Positions 46,305 to 60,114 are shown, counted from the first letter of the stretch. The stretch is 64,000 bases of DNA from Mycoplasma bradburyae (GCF_024339025.1 NZ_CP101415.1:907446-971445); one strand, 5' to 3'. Numbers and translations are program-made. The notes: generated by a model from the letters alone, not told the origin.

Positions 46305-47237
46305 TTATTTTTTACCTCGCATAATTTCATCAAATCTAGCTACGAAATCATCACCAGAATTGTATTGTCAATCTCTTTTAAGTTTTAAATCGATTACAGC
46401 ACTTTCGACTAATTCGCTAATTTTTCTACCAGAACTAATCGGCAAAACATAATGAGGAATTTTAATATTTTCAATAACTTTATAATGGGTTTTTTGACCG
46501 ATTCGTTCAAAATTAAAGTTTTGGTCGTTTTTTATATTAATTAATTCTATGATAACCGAAATATTTGCTGATGGTTTAATTTTTTCAATTCCATACATTT
46601 TGGTCACATTAAGAATACCGATACCTCTAACCTCAATAAATTGACGATTAACATCAGTGGGTTTACCAATTAAATGATCGCCAATTCTAGCGATATCCAC
46701 AGCATCGTCAGCTATAAACAAACAATTCTTGCGAATCATTTCCATAGCTACCTCAGATTTACCTATCCCAGATTCACCAGTTATTAAAACACCTTCACCA
46801 TATACTTCAATTAATACGCCATGGTATGTTTTGAATTTAGCCAGTTGCTCTGATATATAAAGCCCGATTGAGATGCTGATTTCAGTTGAAAACATATCAG
46901 AAGCTAGAATGGGGATTTGTTGTTCAATATTACATTCTGTTAAAAAACTAGAATCCAAGAATGATTTAGTTAATATTACCATTGGAGGTTTTAGTTCAAG
47001 AATTTTTGTAACCCTTTTTCTTCTTTCATCAACCGTTAAAGAAGATAAGTATTTGAATTCTCGATTCCCAAAAACAATTACATTATTAATATGATCTGAT
47101 TCAAATAGATCAACTAATTCAAATGTTGCCCGTGATAACCCTGGTTTGGATATTGTTCGATCTAGATTTTTTTCACCATCTAATAATTTTAATAAAACTT
47201 CGAACTTTTCGTATATATTTCTTACTGTAAAACTCAA
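46305..47237 (-). CDS. hprK: HPr kinase/phosphorylase
   Basis: 310 aa. N-terminal domain, then the Walker [18 protein letters not shown] and the family signature [17 protein letters not shown]. The His of the Asp-His catalytic area lies in [10 protein letters not shown]. It phosphorylates HPr on Ser46 and reverses this, linking sugar transport to metabolic state. Start TTG at 47235-47237 is chosen because no ATG exists before the in-frame stop at 47265-47267, and an AGG lies 8-9 bases upstream. It heads the operon hprK-lgt-folD-gltX-HD. Confidence 0.92.
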
Positions 47238-47350
47238 AATTAAAACCTGTTTTTTATTAATTAATTATATTTTTAAATCTTTAATTTAAATATTTTCTGT
47301 TTAAGTTTTATTGATTCAATTAATGATAAGAATATTAAAATATATATGAT

Positions 47351-48286
47351 ATGTTTGCTTGCAGTTTTGATTTTAGTGCTTGAAAAACTTGGGAGTACCA
47401 ACGAAAATATTCTGCATTTGATTTTATTTTTAATCTCATTTGTTTGATATTATTTTCGATTTTCGTTTCTTTCCCTTGACTTTTAAGAAAACCTGACGAT
47501 ACACCTAATATCGGTTTGCACTCACCTGTTTTTTGGATCGGGATTAGTGCTTCAATTTTATTTGGAAGTGTGATTATTATTAATTACATTTTTTCAATCA
47601 TAAACTTAAGTAAAATTAATAAGGAATACATTAAAGCTAAAAGACTTAACATCGAAAATGATAAGGATCTTAAAAGATTATTTAATGTAATTCAATATGC
47701 TTGATGATTCTTTTTCATTTTTATCGCACTAAATAAAAGATTGAAAGAACCTTATCTTAACCTATTAATATGATCAGTTTTGCGAGCTGAAATTATTTTT
47801 ATTAATCAGATTGAAGAAAAATATATTGTTAAAAATAACCCTAAGAAAAAGTATCTGGAAATAAAAGCTCAAAATATCAGAACTAGTGATATTCTTAATG
47901 ATATACGTGAAGAATTTAAAAAACTTAATAAAACAGCTGAAATTGATCAAGTAAGAGTTTATAAACTATCGCAAAAAACACAAAATGCTTTAGTGATTTA
48001 TGACCCTAATCAAAATCAAGAAAACCAAGCAAGAAATTCGGTAAAATCCCTGACTGGGAATGTTAATCCTGATTATAATAACTTAAGAACTAATAATTCT
48101 GGTGGAGCAAGAAATAACCAAAATAATAAAAATACGCAAAATCAGCGATATAATAATTACTCAAATGATCAATATCACAGTAATGATCAAAGAGGTTATT
48201 ACAACAACCAAAATAATGGATCAGGATATCGCCCTAAACCGATGGTTAATATGGTTGAAAAAAGAAAAATGCCTAATGCATATTAG
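47351..48286 (+). CDS. Membrane protein with Asn-rich C-terminal tail (311 aa), unknown function
   Basis: Merged across TGA-Trp (start MFACSFDFSAWKTWEYQRK). Hydrophobic segments at about residues 24-43 (FIFNLICLILFSIFVSF), 58-80 (VFWIGISASILFGSVIIIN) and 115-130 (WWFFFIFIAL) suggest three TM helices. A soluble basic region follows, and then about 90 residues of Asn/Gln/Tyr/Gly-rich low complexity (NNQNNKNTQNQRYNNYSND), ending PKPMVNMVEKRKMPNAY. Function not recognised. It runs divergently from hprK, and its last 14 bp overlap the end of tatD on the other strand. Architecture is loosely like 4764-5609 and 17604-18503. Confidence 0.65.
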
Positions 48287-49070
48287 GTTTAAATAAATTA
48301 AAAGCGTTATTAAATATGAGTTGTTGAACTTGTTCAAAACTCATATTTTTTAATTCTGCAATCTTTTCAATTGTGTATTTTAAATACAATGAATTATTTT
48401 CTTTACCTCTGAAAGGATGAGGTGTTAAATAAGGAGCATCGGTTTCTACCAATAATTCATCATTTTTAATTAACGGGATTACTTCTTGCAAAGCCTTTGC
48501 GTTTTTGAATGTAACAATACCTGGGATTGAGTAATATTTCTTTATATTTTTCAATAAATTTTCGATTAAGTTAAATGTTTTTAAATCTTGAGAAAAGCAA
48601 TGAAAAATGATAGGAACTAATACTTGTTTAGCGTTTAAATAATCAACAATTTCTTGATGAGCATTTCTAATGTGAAGCATTAATGGTTTTTTATATTTAT
48701 TAGCTAATTCTAAATGCATATCCAAGAATTCGTATTGTAACTCTTTGTATTCGTCTGTGTAATAAAAATCTAAACCACATTCACCTATAGCTACAATTTT
48801 GTTGTTAGGTTTTGATAGCAGTTCTTCGAACTTCATTTTAACGACATTAATGTCGTGTTTTTGAACATCATTAGGATGAATAGCTAAACAAGCAGAACAA
48901 TTAGGATATTTCTTAGCTATTTGATCAGCTAATACACTATCCTCTAAGCAAGTACCAACAACATTGATATAAATGTGTTCATTATCAAAATCTTTTATTA
49001 ATTTATCTGATTTATCGAATAATTCTGGTGAGTTTACATGACAGTGTGTGTCGTATGATTTATATTTCAT
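48273..49070 (-). CDS. tatD: TatD-family metal-dependent hydrolase (3'-5' DNase-like)
   Basis: 265 aa with no TGA. Metal ligands as in TatD/YcfH: DTHCHVN at the N-terminus, AIGECGLDFYYTDE, LMLHIRNAHQE, IFHCFSQD and LVETDAPYLTPHP. Such enzymes degrade DNA or RNA ends in repair and stress. It starts 2 bp after the mnmE stop. The orthologue follows mnmE in M. genitalium (MG009). Confidence 0.93.
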   Translation of the reverse strand: MKYKSYDTHCHVNSPELFDKSDKLIKDFDNEHIYINVVGTCLEDSVLADQIAKKYPNCSACLAIHPNDVQKHDINVVKMKFEELLSKPNNKIVAIGECGLDFYYTDEYKELQYEFLDMHLELANKYKKPLMLHIRNAHQEIVDYLNAKQVLVPIIFHCFSQDLKTFNLIENLLKNIKKYYSIPGIVTFKNAKALQEVIPLIKNDELLVETDAPYLTPHPFRGKENNSLYLKYTIEKIAELKNMSFEQVQQLIFNNAFNLFKPNMH

Positions 49071-49072
49071 GA

Positions 49073-50419
49073 TTATTTACCTAGACAAAAGTTTTTAAAT
49101 ATTTCATCAATCAAATTGTAATCTTCGTATTCAGATAATACTTTTAATAATGCGTTATTAGCTTCATTTAAGTGTTGAATCACAATATCGTGAAACTGAC
49201 TTTTATCTTCTAATATTAAATTAATATTGTAAAGTGCTGTTTGCAGTAAATTAATTTGTCATTCTTGTTGAAACATACTGTCCTGTTTGTTTTCATCATT
49301 AAAAATTGCTAAGCATTTTTCTTGTAAATAATCGGTTAAATCGCTTATTTCATCATTTTTAGCACTTATTTTTATTTTTACTTCACCAGTGTATTGGGTA
49401 GGATCAAATTGATCTGCCTTATTACCAACAAGAACAAATTCTTTTTTGTTTTTAATTAAATACTTATAAATATCTGTTTTGTTGTACTTTTCATAATCTT
49501 TTAAATCCAAAACATAAATCACAAAATCAGATTTATCAATCATTTCATAACTCTTAGTTATTCCTATTTGTTCTATTTTATCGTTACTTTTTCTGATTCC
49601 TGCTGTATCAATAAGATTTATTATTAATTGATTGTTTAAGATTATTTGTCCTTCAACTACATCCCTGGTTGTACCCGGGATATTTGTTACTATTGATTTT
49701 TGTTCTTTTAAAAAAGCGTTTAATAATGAAGATTTTCCTGCATTTGGTTCGCCTACTATCGCTACATTTATACCTTCAGAATTTTTTCTTAAATTAATAG
49801 ATTTATTAACTATTCTTGTTAGTTTTTGCCGTATATTTTCTAAATTTCTAAATTCTTCAATTAATTCTTTTTTCTCATCTTCGTACTCAGGATAATCAAT
49901 AGCTATTTCTACTAAACCTATTAATTTAAAAATCTCTAATTGAATACTTTTTATATCTTTAGAAAATGATCCACTTAAAGCATTAATACTGGCTGAATGA
50001 CTTAATGAATTTTTAGAAAAAATTAAATCATGAATTGCTGTTGCCTGATTTAGATCTATCTTTTTATTAAGATAACTTCTTTTAGAAAATTCTCCTTTTT
50101 GAGCTAGGTGCAATCCATGTTTATTTAACAATCCCATTATTTTGTTAACAACAAAAATACCACCATGACAGTTTATTTCAATAGAATCTTCTCCTGTAAA
50201 ACTTTTAGGAGCTACAAACTTCATTAATAAGACATCATCAATAATTTGATTACTATCTATAATCTTGGCATGTTGAATTTTATAACCTTCTTTGGTTATT
50301 TCTTTGTTTGTAATCTTATTAATAACTTCATATGTATCAGGGCCTGAAACTCTTATAACTTGAATCGCGCTATTATATGGTGCTGTCGCTAATGCATATA
50401 TTGTCTCGTATTTTTTCAT
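49073..50419 (-). CDS. mnmE: tRNA uridine-5-carboxymethylaminomethyl GTPase MnmE
   Basis: 448 aa. N-terminal folate-binding domain (TIYALATAPYNSAIQVIRVS), then a helical domain with the inserted G domain: G1 VGEPNAGKSSLLNAF, G2-G3 NIPGTTRDVVEG and LIDTAGIRKS, G4 GNKAD. It closes with the C-terminal CLGK (the catalytic Cys motif CxGK). It acts with MnmG to modify wobble U34 of tRNAs. ATG at 50417-50419 is preferred over the adjoining GTG at 50420. It follows holB by 6 bp. Confidence 0.95.
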
Positions 50420-50425
50420 CACTAT

Positions 50426-51208
50426 TTAATCAAGAATGCTTAACAAAATTGCGTTCTTAGAAAGATTTAAATTTAAGTTATCTAAAATTGGTATTAATTT
50501 ATTTTTTTTATTAAAATCACCGGTAAATATTAAATAATTTAATATCAAACTAATTTCGTAATAATCCAATTTTTCGAACAAATTTCTGATCTTCATTATA
50601 TGATCAAAATTCTTGTTTTTGATATCTAATAAATTTATTAAATCAAGTAATTTATAAATATCTTTAAAAGATTCATATTCTAAAATATCATCATAACTAT
50701 AAAAAATTGATTTGATAATTTTTAGTTCTTTAGGTTTATAGTTATTTTTAAATTGAACTTTTTCGTTATAAGTTTTTGTTGAATATCTAACACATCTACT
50801 AACAATTGTATCTAAGATGCCGTATGGCTTTCTGGTAGTTAAAATCCCTATGGTATTGTCTTTTGGTTCTTCTAGAAACTTAAGCAAAGAATTTAATGAT
50901 TCTTTGTTTGCTTTTTCTATTTGGTTAATGATATAAATTTTTAATCCTCTATTTTCTAGAGCAGTATCACTAAATTTATTCTGGATATTTATAACATCCT
51001 GTTTTTTAATAATGTTATTTTTAGGATAGACCTTGATTAAATCATAGTATCCATTATTAATGATTTTTAAACATCATTTACATTTTTTACATGGTTTATT
51101 TTCTTCTAAACAAATAATATTAATCAAATATTGTTGTAGATATTTTTCTAAATAGCACCCTTTATTTTCATATAAAAGAACTGGTGTATATTTGTTAGTT
51201 AGATCCAT
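50426..51208 (-). CDS. holB: DNA polymerase III delta' subunit-like protein
   Basis: 260 aa, merged across TGA-Trp. It lacks the first P-loop sequence but has the AAA+ clamp-loader elements: a Cys cluster (PCKKCKWC) like the zinc module of tau/delta', IYIINQIEKANKESLNSLLK, FLEEPKDNTIGILTT, and the SRC motif in IVSRCVRYS. This fits delta', which is a catalytically inactive ATPase. It starts inside the end of tmk (14-bp overlap), as in M. genitalium MG007. It loads the DnaN clamp onto primed DNA. Confidence 0.85.
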
Positions 51209-51830
51209 GATTTTTAACAAAAGAAGTAATTATATTTAAAGCTTGTTGATAAACTTGATCTAAATCAAGTGAAGCATTAATTACTTTAATATTATGGTTA
51301 TTTTTGTAAATATCTAAATAAGCATTTCTTACTTTATGAACTCGTTCTTGCGTATATGTATCTAAGTGATTCATTGTGCTACGTTGAGATATTCTTTTAG
51401 ATGCTATTTCAGGTTCAACATCAAATATTAGGGTTAGATCAGGTTCTAATCCATAAACAACAATTTTATTGATTTCTTTAACTTTTTCATAACCTGCACC
51501 TTTTATTTGACCTTGATAGATTCAAGATGACATTACAAAACGATCGCAAATAACGATCTTATTTTCGTTAAGTGCAGGGATAATTTTCTTTTTAATATGT
51601 TCATTTCTAGAAGCACTAAATAATAACGCTTCTGTTAATGGATCGGAATTTGATAGATTCATAATCAATTCACGAATTGGTTCAGATGCTTCACACCCTC
51701 CAGGTTCACGTGAATAGATTATTGGTTGAGAATCTATTGAAGAATACTCTTCAGACATTCTTTTTATAAAAGAACTCTTACCAGAGCCGTCAACTCCCTC
51801 AATAACAATAAATACCCCTTTGTTTTTCAT
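51195..51830 (-). CDS. tmk: Thymidylate kinase
   Basis: 211 aa. Walker A in VIEGVDGSGKSSFIKRM, the DR(Y/F/H) motif in CDRFVMSSWIYQG, SREPGGCEASEPIREL for dTMP binding, and the LID region after IASKRISQR. It makes dTDP from dTMP. Start ATG at 51828-51830 lies 25 bp after serS. The standard length for the family. Confidence 0.95.
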
Positions 51831-51855
51831 GTCTATCTATTTACTATATCTTTTT

Positions 51856-53121
<1,266 letters not shown>

Positions 53122-53156
53122 AATGTTTAATACCTAATTATTATTTTGTAGTTTTT

Positions 53157-55739
53157 TTATTCTTCATTAGAACCATCGTTTTGTTCGTTGTTTTCTTCAT
53201 TAGTATTTGATGATTCAGTGTTATCTAATGAATTGTTTTCTTCTTGTTGAGATGGATTAGAAGTTGGTGTTTGCGATTCATCTTCTTCAACATCAAAGAT
53301 TGCTACAGATTGAAGAGTTTCTTTTTCATTCAATGAAATTAATTTAACGCCTGAAGTGTTTCTTCCTTGTTCTGAAACTTCTGCTAATGGAACTCTTACA
53401 ATCTTACCTGTTGATGAGATCATTAATAATTCTTCATTACCATTTACTAATTGTGTATTGATTATATTACCAGTCTTAGGAGTTACTTTTATTGTAATAA
53501 CACCTTTTGAACCTCTGTTAGTCATACGGTATTCTTGGCGATCAGTCATCTTACCAACACCGTTTTCACAAACTGCAAGCAATAAATTACCTTGATTAGA
53601 TGACGATAAACCAATAACTTCATCTTTAGGATCTTTGAATTTAACCCCGATCACACCTTGAGCAGCTCGACCCATTGATCTAACAGTATCTTCTTTAAAT
53701 CTTACTAATAATCCTGATGAAACACCTAAATAAATTTCTTCATCACCTGAAGTTTTAATTACTTTAAATAAGCTATCATTTTCAGTTAAAGTGATAGCAA
53801 TCTTCCCATTATTTTGAATACGCGAGAATTCTGAAGCTTGAACTCTTTTAACTGTACCTTTTTTAGTTGAGAAGAAGAAATAACCACTATCATAATCATT
53901 AGTTGATAATAATGACATTAGTTTTTCATCTTTTTCAATGCTAATTAAGTTAATCGCAGGAATTCCTTTAGAAGTTCTAGAACCTACTGGAACTTGATGT
54001 GCTCTGATACGATAAACCTTACCATAATTCGTAAAGAATAATAAATCTGAGTGAGTTGAACATACGATTAATGATTCAACGTCATCGTCCTCGTAAGTGT
54101 TCATACCTTTGACACCAACACCACCACGGTGCTGTAGTTTATAAGCACTTATCGGTATTCTTTTTAGATAACCTTTAGATGATCTAGTAATAACTACAGT
54201 TTCAACCGGAATTAGTTGTTCATTGTCAATAGTTGAATTTAAACCATAACAAATCTTGGTTCTTCTTTCGTCACCAAATTTGTTATCAATTTCATCTAAT
54301 TGTTCAATAATAATCTGAATTCTTCTTTCTTTACTTTGTAAGATTTCTTCAAGATTTTTAATTAATTCTCGTAACTTCTCTAATTCTTTTTGTAAGTTTT
54401 CACGTTCAAGACCACTTAGACTTCTTAAACGCATATCAAGAATAGCTTTAGCTTGTAACTCACTTAGTTCATACTTAGATATTAAAGTTGTCTTAGCATC
54501 TTCATTATCTTTAGCATTTTTAATAATTTCTATAACATCGTCAATATTGTTAGTAGCAATCACTAAACCTTCTACAATATGAGCTGAAGCTTGCGCTTTT
54601 TTCAATTCGTAGCTTGTTTTTCTTAGTAAAATTTCGAATTGATGATCAATGTAAATTTGTAATGCTTCTTTTAAATTAAGAACCTTAGGTTGGTTATTAA
54701 CTAAAGCAAGCATTGCAACCGAAAAGTTTGTTTGTAATTGTGTAGATTTGTAAAGTTGATTTAATAAAACTTCTGGTATAACATCACGTTTTGTTTCAAT
54801 AACAATGCGAATACCATCACGGTTAGATTCATCACGTAAATCTGCAATTCCTTGGATTTGTTCAGTTTTAACTAAATCAGCAATCTTGTTAATAAGATTT
54901 GCCTTATTAACCATATAAGGAATTTCTGTAATAATAATGTTGTTTTTATTATTTGATAATTCTTCTATTTCTGATTTAGCACGAACTGAAACAGAACCTC
55001 TACCGGTATTGAAGTATTCATTAATTCCAGCTTCACCTAAGATCTCAGCAGCTGTTGGAAAATCTGGTCCTTTAACAAATTGTTTAAGATCTTCAATAGT
55101 TGCATCTTCATTCGTTAATAAATACTTAATCCCACCAATTAATTCACTTAAGTTGTGAGGCGGAATGTTAGTTGCCATCCCTACAGCAATCCCGCTTGAA
55201 CCGTTAGCTAACAAGTTTGGAAATAATGAAGGTAAAACTGTCGGTTCTTGTTCTGAAGCGTCATAGTTATCAACAAAATCAACTGTTTCCTTATCAATGT
55301 TACGTAACATTTCAGCTGATATTTTTGATAATCTAGCTTCAGTATATCTCATAGCCGCTGCGCTATCACCATCGATCGAACCAAAGTTACCGTGCCCGTC
55401 AATTAGCATATAACGCAATGAGAATGGTTGCGCCATACGAACCATTGTTTCATAAATAGCGCTGTCACCATGAGGGTGATATTTCCCCATAACATGCCCT
55501 ACGATTTGAGCTGATTTTCTATACGGTTTGTCGTGAGTTAAACCTGAAGTGTATGCCCCATATAAAACTCTACGGTGAACTGGTTTTAATCCGTCACGAG
55601 AATCTGGTAAAGCTCTGGAAACAATAACAGACATGGCATATTCCATGAATGATGTTTCAAGTTCTTTGGTTATTGATGCTTCTTTTACTACTGTTTTATC
55701 TAACAGTTGTTTTATATTATTTTTGTCGTTATGATTCAT
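53157..55739 (-). CDS. gyrA: DNA gyrase subunit A
   Basis: 860 aa in a single frame without TGA. N-terminal breakage-reunion domain with [20 protein letters not shown] and the quinolone-pocket segment [18 protein letters not shown], in which the Ser equivalent to E. coli Ser83 is kept. The active-site Tyr is in [13 protein letters not shown]. The GyrA-box [10 protein letters not shown] at about residue 535 identifies it as gyrase rather than topoisomerase IV ParC. The C-terminus is an acidic Asn/Glu tail of about 45 residues. It follows gyrB by 19 bp. Confidence 0.97.
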   Translation of the reverse strand: MNHNDKNNIKQLLDKTVVKEASITKELETSFMEYAMSVIVSRALPDSRDGLKPVHRRVLYGAYTSGLTHDKPYRKSAQIVGHVMGKYHPHGDSAIYETMVRMAQPFSLRYMLIDGHGNFGSIDGDSAAAMRYTEARLSKISAEMLRNIDKETVDFVDNYDASEQEPTVLPSLFPNLLANGSSGIAVGMATNIPPHNLSELIGGIKYLLTNEDATIEDLKQFVKGPDFPTAAEILGEAGINEYFNTGRGSVSVRAKSEIEELSNNKNNIIITEIPYMVNKANLINKIADLVKTEQIQGIADLRDESNRDGIRIVIETKRDVIPEVLLNQLYKSTQLQTNFSVAMLALVNNQPKVLNLKEALQIYIDHQFEILLRKTSYELKKAQASAHIVEGLVIATNNIDDVIEIIKNAKDNEDAKTTLISKYELSELQAKAILDMRLRSLSGLERENLQKELEKLRELIKNLEEILQSKERRIQIIIEQLDEIDNKFGDERRTKICYGLNSTIDNEQLIPVETVVITRSSKGYLKRIPISAYKLQHRGGVGVKGMNTYEDDDVESLIVCSTHSDLLFFTNYGKVYRIRAHQVPVGSRTSKGIPAINLISIEKDEKLMSLLSTNDYDSGYFFFSTKKGTVKRVQASEFSRIQNNGKIAITLTENDSLFKVIKTSGDEEIYLGVSSGLLVRFKEDTVRSMGRAAQGVIGVKFKDPKDEVIGLSSSNQGNLLLAVCENGVGKMTDRQEYRMTNRGSKGVITIKVTPKTGNIINTQLVNGNEELLMISSTGKIVRVPLAEVSEQGRNTSGVKLISLNEKETLQSVAIFDVEEDESQTPTSNPSQQEENNSLDNTESSNTNEENNEQNDGSNEE

Positions 55740-55758
55740 TGATTAAACCTAAGTAATT

Positions 55759-57705
55759 CTAAAAATCAATATTCTTAACTAATTTAGCATTCTTCTCGAT
55801 GAAATCACGACGTGGCGAAACTTCATCACCCATAAGTAATGAGAATGTTTTATCAGCGTTAGCAGCGTCATTAATAGAAACTTTTAATAAAGTTCTTCTT
55901 TCAGGATCCATGGTTGTTTCTCACAATTGAATATCATCCATTTCCCCAAGCCCTTTATAACGTTGTAATTCATAACGAGCATTCGGGTTTTCTTTCTTTC
56001 ATTGATCTAATTGTGCGTCCGAATAAATGTATTTATTATTCTTACCTTGACTAATACGGTACAACGGAGGTTGCGCGATATATACGTGTCCTTTTTCAAT
56101 TAAAGGATACATGTGTCTGAAGAAGAATGTTAACAACAAGATACGAATGTGAGCGCCATCGACATCTGCATCGGTCATTATGATGATTTTGTTATAACGA
56201 ATTTTTTCAAGAGAAAACTCGGGATTTACACCAGCACCGATTGCTGTAATTAATGTTCTAATTTCTTCGTTTTTAAAGATCTTTTCGTGGTTCGCTTTTT
56301 CAACATTTAGAACCTTACCTCTAAGTGGTAAGATTGCTTGGTAAAAACGATCACGACCAGATTTAGCTGAACCACCAGCCGAATCCCCTTCGACTATGTA
56401 TAGTTCAGATATTTCCATATCCTTTGTTGTACAGTCAGCTAACTTACCTGGTAAAGAAGCTGATTCAAAAGGAGATTTACGAGCTGATTCTAAGGCTGCT
56501 TCTGAACGTTTTCTTGAAAACATTGCCGAAACTGCTTTAGATGTTATTATTGATGCTTCTTCTGGATTTTCTAAAAAGAATCTTTCTAATAATTCGGAAA
56601 CTACTGTATTAGTAAATTCTCTTACTTCAGTGTTTCCTAAACGATCTTTAGTTTGACCTTGGTATTGCGGCTCTGAGTGTTTTATCGAGATAATTGCTGT
56701 TAAACCTTCGACAATATCTTCTTTTGAAATCTTACCATCAGTTTCCTTGATAAATTTCTTTTCTAAAGCGTAACGATTAATGATTTTATAAAGAGCGTTT
56801 CTAAACCCTTCTTCGTGGGTGCCGCCTTGGTTTGTGTGAATATTGTTACAGAACGAATATGTTGAATTGAAATAACCATTTGTGTATTGAAAAGCTACTT
56901 CTAATAACATTGTTACTTCTAAATTTCTTTTAGGTAAAGTAACCTTAGTTTTTTGCTCTCCATAAATGATTTGAGGAATAATTGGCTCTTTAGATGCATT
57001 TAAATACTCAACGTATTGTTTGATTCCACCTTCATATAATCATTCTTGGTTATTTTTCTTATCTGATCTTTCATCATTAAAGATGAATTTAATACCTTTA
57101 TTTAAGAATGCTAATTGTTGCATTCTGTCAGATATTACAACTTCATCAAATTCGAATTGTTCCATAACGCTAAAATCAGGAACAAACTGAATTCTTGTTC
57201 CTTGTTTTTTATCATCTGAACCAATTTCTTTAAGCGAATCTAATGGAATTCCACCATCCTTAAATTCCATAAAATGAATTTTATTTTCACGGTTTACTCA
57301 AACTTTGAATGAAGAGCTTAAAGCATTAACTACAGAAGCACCTACCCCATGAAGACCACCTGACATTGAGTAAGAATCACTATTAAACTTACCACCGGCA
57401 TGCAGAATTGTTAAAACGGTTTCTACTGTAGATTTTCTTGTCTTTTCGTGAATGTCGATCGGAATACCACGACCATCATCTTCTACTTCTACTAAGTAGT
57501 TATCCTTCAATGTAAGTTTAACGGTTGTACCAAAGCCTGCCATCATTTCATCAACAGCATTGTCAATGATTTCTCAAATCATATGATGCAGACCTTTCTG
57601 GTCTGTAGAACCAATGTACATACCAGGTCTTTTTCGAACAGCTTCTAATCCTTCAAGGATCGTAATATTCTCAGAGCTATATTCGTCTTTTTTTATGTCG
57701 CTCAC
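55759..57705 (-). CDS. gyrB: DNA gyrase subunit B
   Basis: 648 aa. GHKL ATPase motifs [26 protein letters not shown] and [15 protein letters not shown] are followed by the TOPRIM domain with [28 protein letters not shown] and [16 protein letters not shown]. Start GTG at 57703-57705 is decided by a perfect AGGAG 10 bases upstream and a stop 3 codons before it. With GyrA it introduces negative supercoils. The region 57706-57900 upstream should hold its own promoter. Confidence 0.97.
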
Positions 57706-57759
57706 TTTTTGCTATCTCCTAGCTAAAACACATAAATATTACACATAAAATAAAAGAAT

Positions 57760-57794
57760 ATTACTTTTAATTGAAAATCATCATTAAAAGTAAT
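57760..57794 (-). terminator. Hairpin between the J-domain gene and gyrB (terminator or attenuator)
   Basis: ATTACTTTTAA (57760-57770) pairs perfectly with TTAAAAGTAAT (57784-57794) over 13 bases. On the minus strand a T-rich, not pure T, tract follows. It may end the dnaN-dnaJ transcript, leaving gyrB with its own promoter in the 55 bp that remain. Confidence 0.5.
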
Positions 57795-57900
57795 CTATAT
57801 TTTGTGAGTAAAGTTATCCATTTTTTAAATTATAAAAAAGGTGAATTTTACCTAAATCCAGACCCTTTCATAATATGCTATATTATACCATATGGCAAAC

Positions 57901-58869
57901 TTAACTATTGAACTGGTAGGTTTTGTAATTAAAGATTTTGGTGTTAGGATTTTTGTTATTTTCACTAGGCACTAAGAATCATAAACTGGTTTTTTCGTTG
58001 TTTAAAATACTCGAGAAAATCTTTAATCGTTTTTCAACTCTAGGCACAACTTTGAAGTGAACAATTAAGTCACCTTGTCATCCAAGTGCAACGTTACCTT
58101 TTCCAAAGAATTCTGATACGTCACCTGTCTTAGTGTTAGGTGGAACTAAGAAAGCATAGTTTCTAAGTTCTTCATGTCAAATTTCATAACTTCGGTTTCT
58201 ATTAATAACTTTAATTTTGATCGGGATATTAACAGTACGTTGGTTATTAATTTCATCTTGAGTTACTTCGATGATCGCTTCAATGTTGAAGTATTTTTTC
58301 AAGATTAATCATGAACTGAAGTCATAGCGATGTTTTAGATAATCGATCAATTCGTTTTTAGTAACGTTGTACTTAATAACATCTTGGCGATTCATCAATC
58401 TCGTAACAAGATTATTAGGAATACTAAAGCTATTATCTAGTTCAAAGAAAGAACAAGATATATCGTAATCTAAAAATGCACCTAATCCGTCAATCGAAAT
58501 GTTGTCAAACTTATTGTATTTTTGATACTCTTCGTAATAAAAGTTTGAAGGATTGAAATCTCATTGCTGAGTTAAGCTAATATTTTTAGTGAAATTCTCG
58601 TGTCATATTTCAGCACCCGAATATTCGTAAGTAATACCGTCAGATGAAAATTCAAAAGTCTTAGAATTTTCGTTTTCTAACATCAAGTCGTATTTTTCAC
58701 GTTGTTCAGCGTCTGAAAGAATAGAGTATGCATTGTTTATTTGAACAAATTTATCATGCCCGTCTTTGTTGATATCAGGATGGTATTTTTTTGCTAATCT
58801 TTTGTAAGAGGATTTTATCTCACTTAATGTTGCGTTTTCGCTGACTTCTAACAATTCGTATAATGTCAT
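57901..58869 (-). CDS. J-domain protein (MG002-like)
   Basis: 322 aa, merged across TGA-Trp. An N-terminal J domain of about 65 residues (MTLYELLEVSENATLSEIKS) with the HPD signature in AKKYHPDINKDG stimulates Hsp70 DnaK. No Gly/Phe-rich linker or zinc-finger CxxCxGxG repeats follow. The remaining ~240 residues, with several TGA-Trp, are strand-rich and look like the peptide-binding beta domains of type II/III J proteins. M. genitalium MG002 has the same position between dnaN and gyrB and similar length. It starts 3 bp after the dnaN stop. Confidence 0.88.
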
Positions 58870-58872
58870 ATT

Positions 58873-60048
58873 TTAATTTGTTGATGAAGGGGCTAAAACC
58901 TGTATAAACTTAAGTTTAAATTGTTCATTATTTTTTTCATAAACTTTAAGTATATGAGCAGATATAGCAGGTTGTAAGAATAGTTCAAAAACTATATCTT
59001 TAGATTCAAATGATTTGATGTGGTCGTTCAAGAAGAAAGGGTTGATGTTTATATCGATGCTTTCACCTTGAAACTGATTAATATCGATTTCTGAATTATA
59101 TGAAGCAATATCTAAAGACTTAGTTGATATCTTTAAAACGTTTTTAGTGATTTCGAAATTTGCTTCAACGTTATTCTTACCTTGATCTGATAAAGATAAT
59201 ACCCCAGTTAATGAATGAAGTTCGTTACTAATAAGATCTTTATCCACAACAAAGCTACAGCAAGTTTCACCAGAATTTAAGATTCTCTTGAATTCAGGGT
59301 ATGGTTCGTTTTGAATTCTTAAGTATAAAACGAATCTGCCATTAGTTAATACAACCTTATCACTCTTGCTATTTATTTTCAACAGTAGTTCATCTTTTTC
59401 TTTCAAGAATGAAGCCACGTAAGAAAGAGATGATGCGTTAATTGAAAAATTGAATTTAGTTTCTTGGGCATCAGCCGTATTACCAACTTTGTAATAACAA
59501 GAAGATAGTTTGATTGTGTCAGATCCTGTAATTCATATATTCATATCTTCAGGATCTTTTTGGAAGTTAATAGCTGCGCTTATTGAGTTCTTGTTGGTTT
59601 GGATAGATGTTGAGTGCATCACCTTCTTGATGCTCTTAGCGAATAAGAAACTGTCAATATCGATAACGCTAAATTTAGAATCATCTATTTCAATGTCCGG
59701 ATAAGATACATCCTCTTCTAGACTTAATGAGGTTTGTGTTTTAGCGTACTTGATAATTAACTGATTATCTAGCTTAGCAAAAGTTACAGTATCTGAAGTA
59801 ATCGATTGAATAACGGTAGATAACTTTTTGGCATTGATAATAAATTCACCTTCCTCTTCAACATCAATGTCATCCTCAATTTTGTAGATAGAAGATACCT
59901 GACCATTACTTGAGTAAATCTTACAACCCTTGCTATTAACTTTAATAAGCAAGTTTTTTAAAACAAGATCTAGGTTGTTGTCTGAAGCAAAGTTACTTGA
60001 AAACTTAATTGCCTCTAAAAAAGAATTTTTGTTTGTAAAGAATTTCAT
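58873..60048 (-). CDS. dnaN: DNA polymerase III beta subunit (sliding clamp)
   Basis: 391 aa, merged across TGA-Trp near 59533. Three repeated clamp domains can be followed: the first begins MKFFTNKNSFLEAIKFSSNF with LVLKNLLIKVNSKGCKIYSS, and the third ends ISAHILKVYEKN. The end is FKLKFIQVLAPSSTN; a standard C-terminal MR(I/L) motif is absent, as in other mycoplasmas with variant ends. It forms the ring that tethers polymerase III. First gene after the origin on the minus strand; DnaA boxes lie 46 bp upstream of its start. Confidence 0.92.
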
Positions 60049-60093
60049 TTCTTATATTTTACTTTTTAAATTTTTATTATTAGCTTTGCGAAT

Positions 60094-60114
60094 TGTGGAT
60101 AAGTCTGTGGATAA
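60094..60114. promoter_or_regulatory. Two perfect DnaA boxes upstream of dnaN
   Basis: TGTGGATAA occurs at 60094-60102 and again at 60106-60114, both exact complements of the consensus TTATCCACA, 12 bp apart (about one helical turn) in the same orientation. A third near-match TTTTCCACA lies in the opposite orientation around 60313-60321. They mark the replication origin and could also autoregulate dnaN. Confidence 0.85.

Noticed and set aside
47516..47704. Separate small gene within the Asn-rich membrane protein region
   Set aside because: It joins both flanking frames through TGA-Trp codons and is part of 47351-48286.
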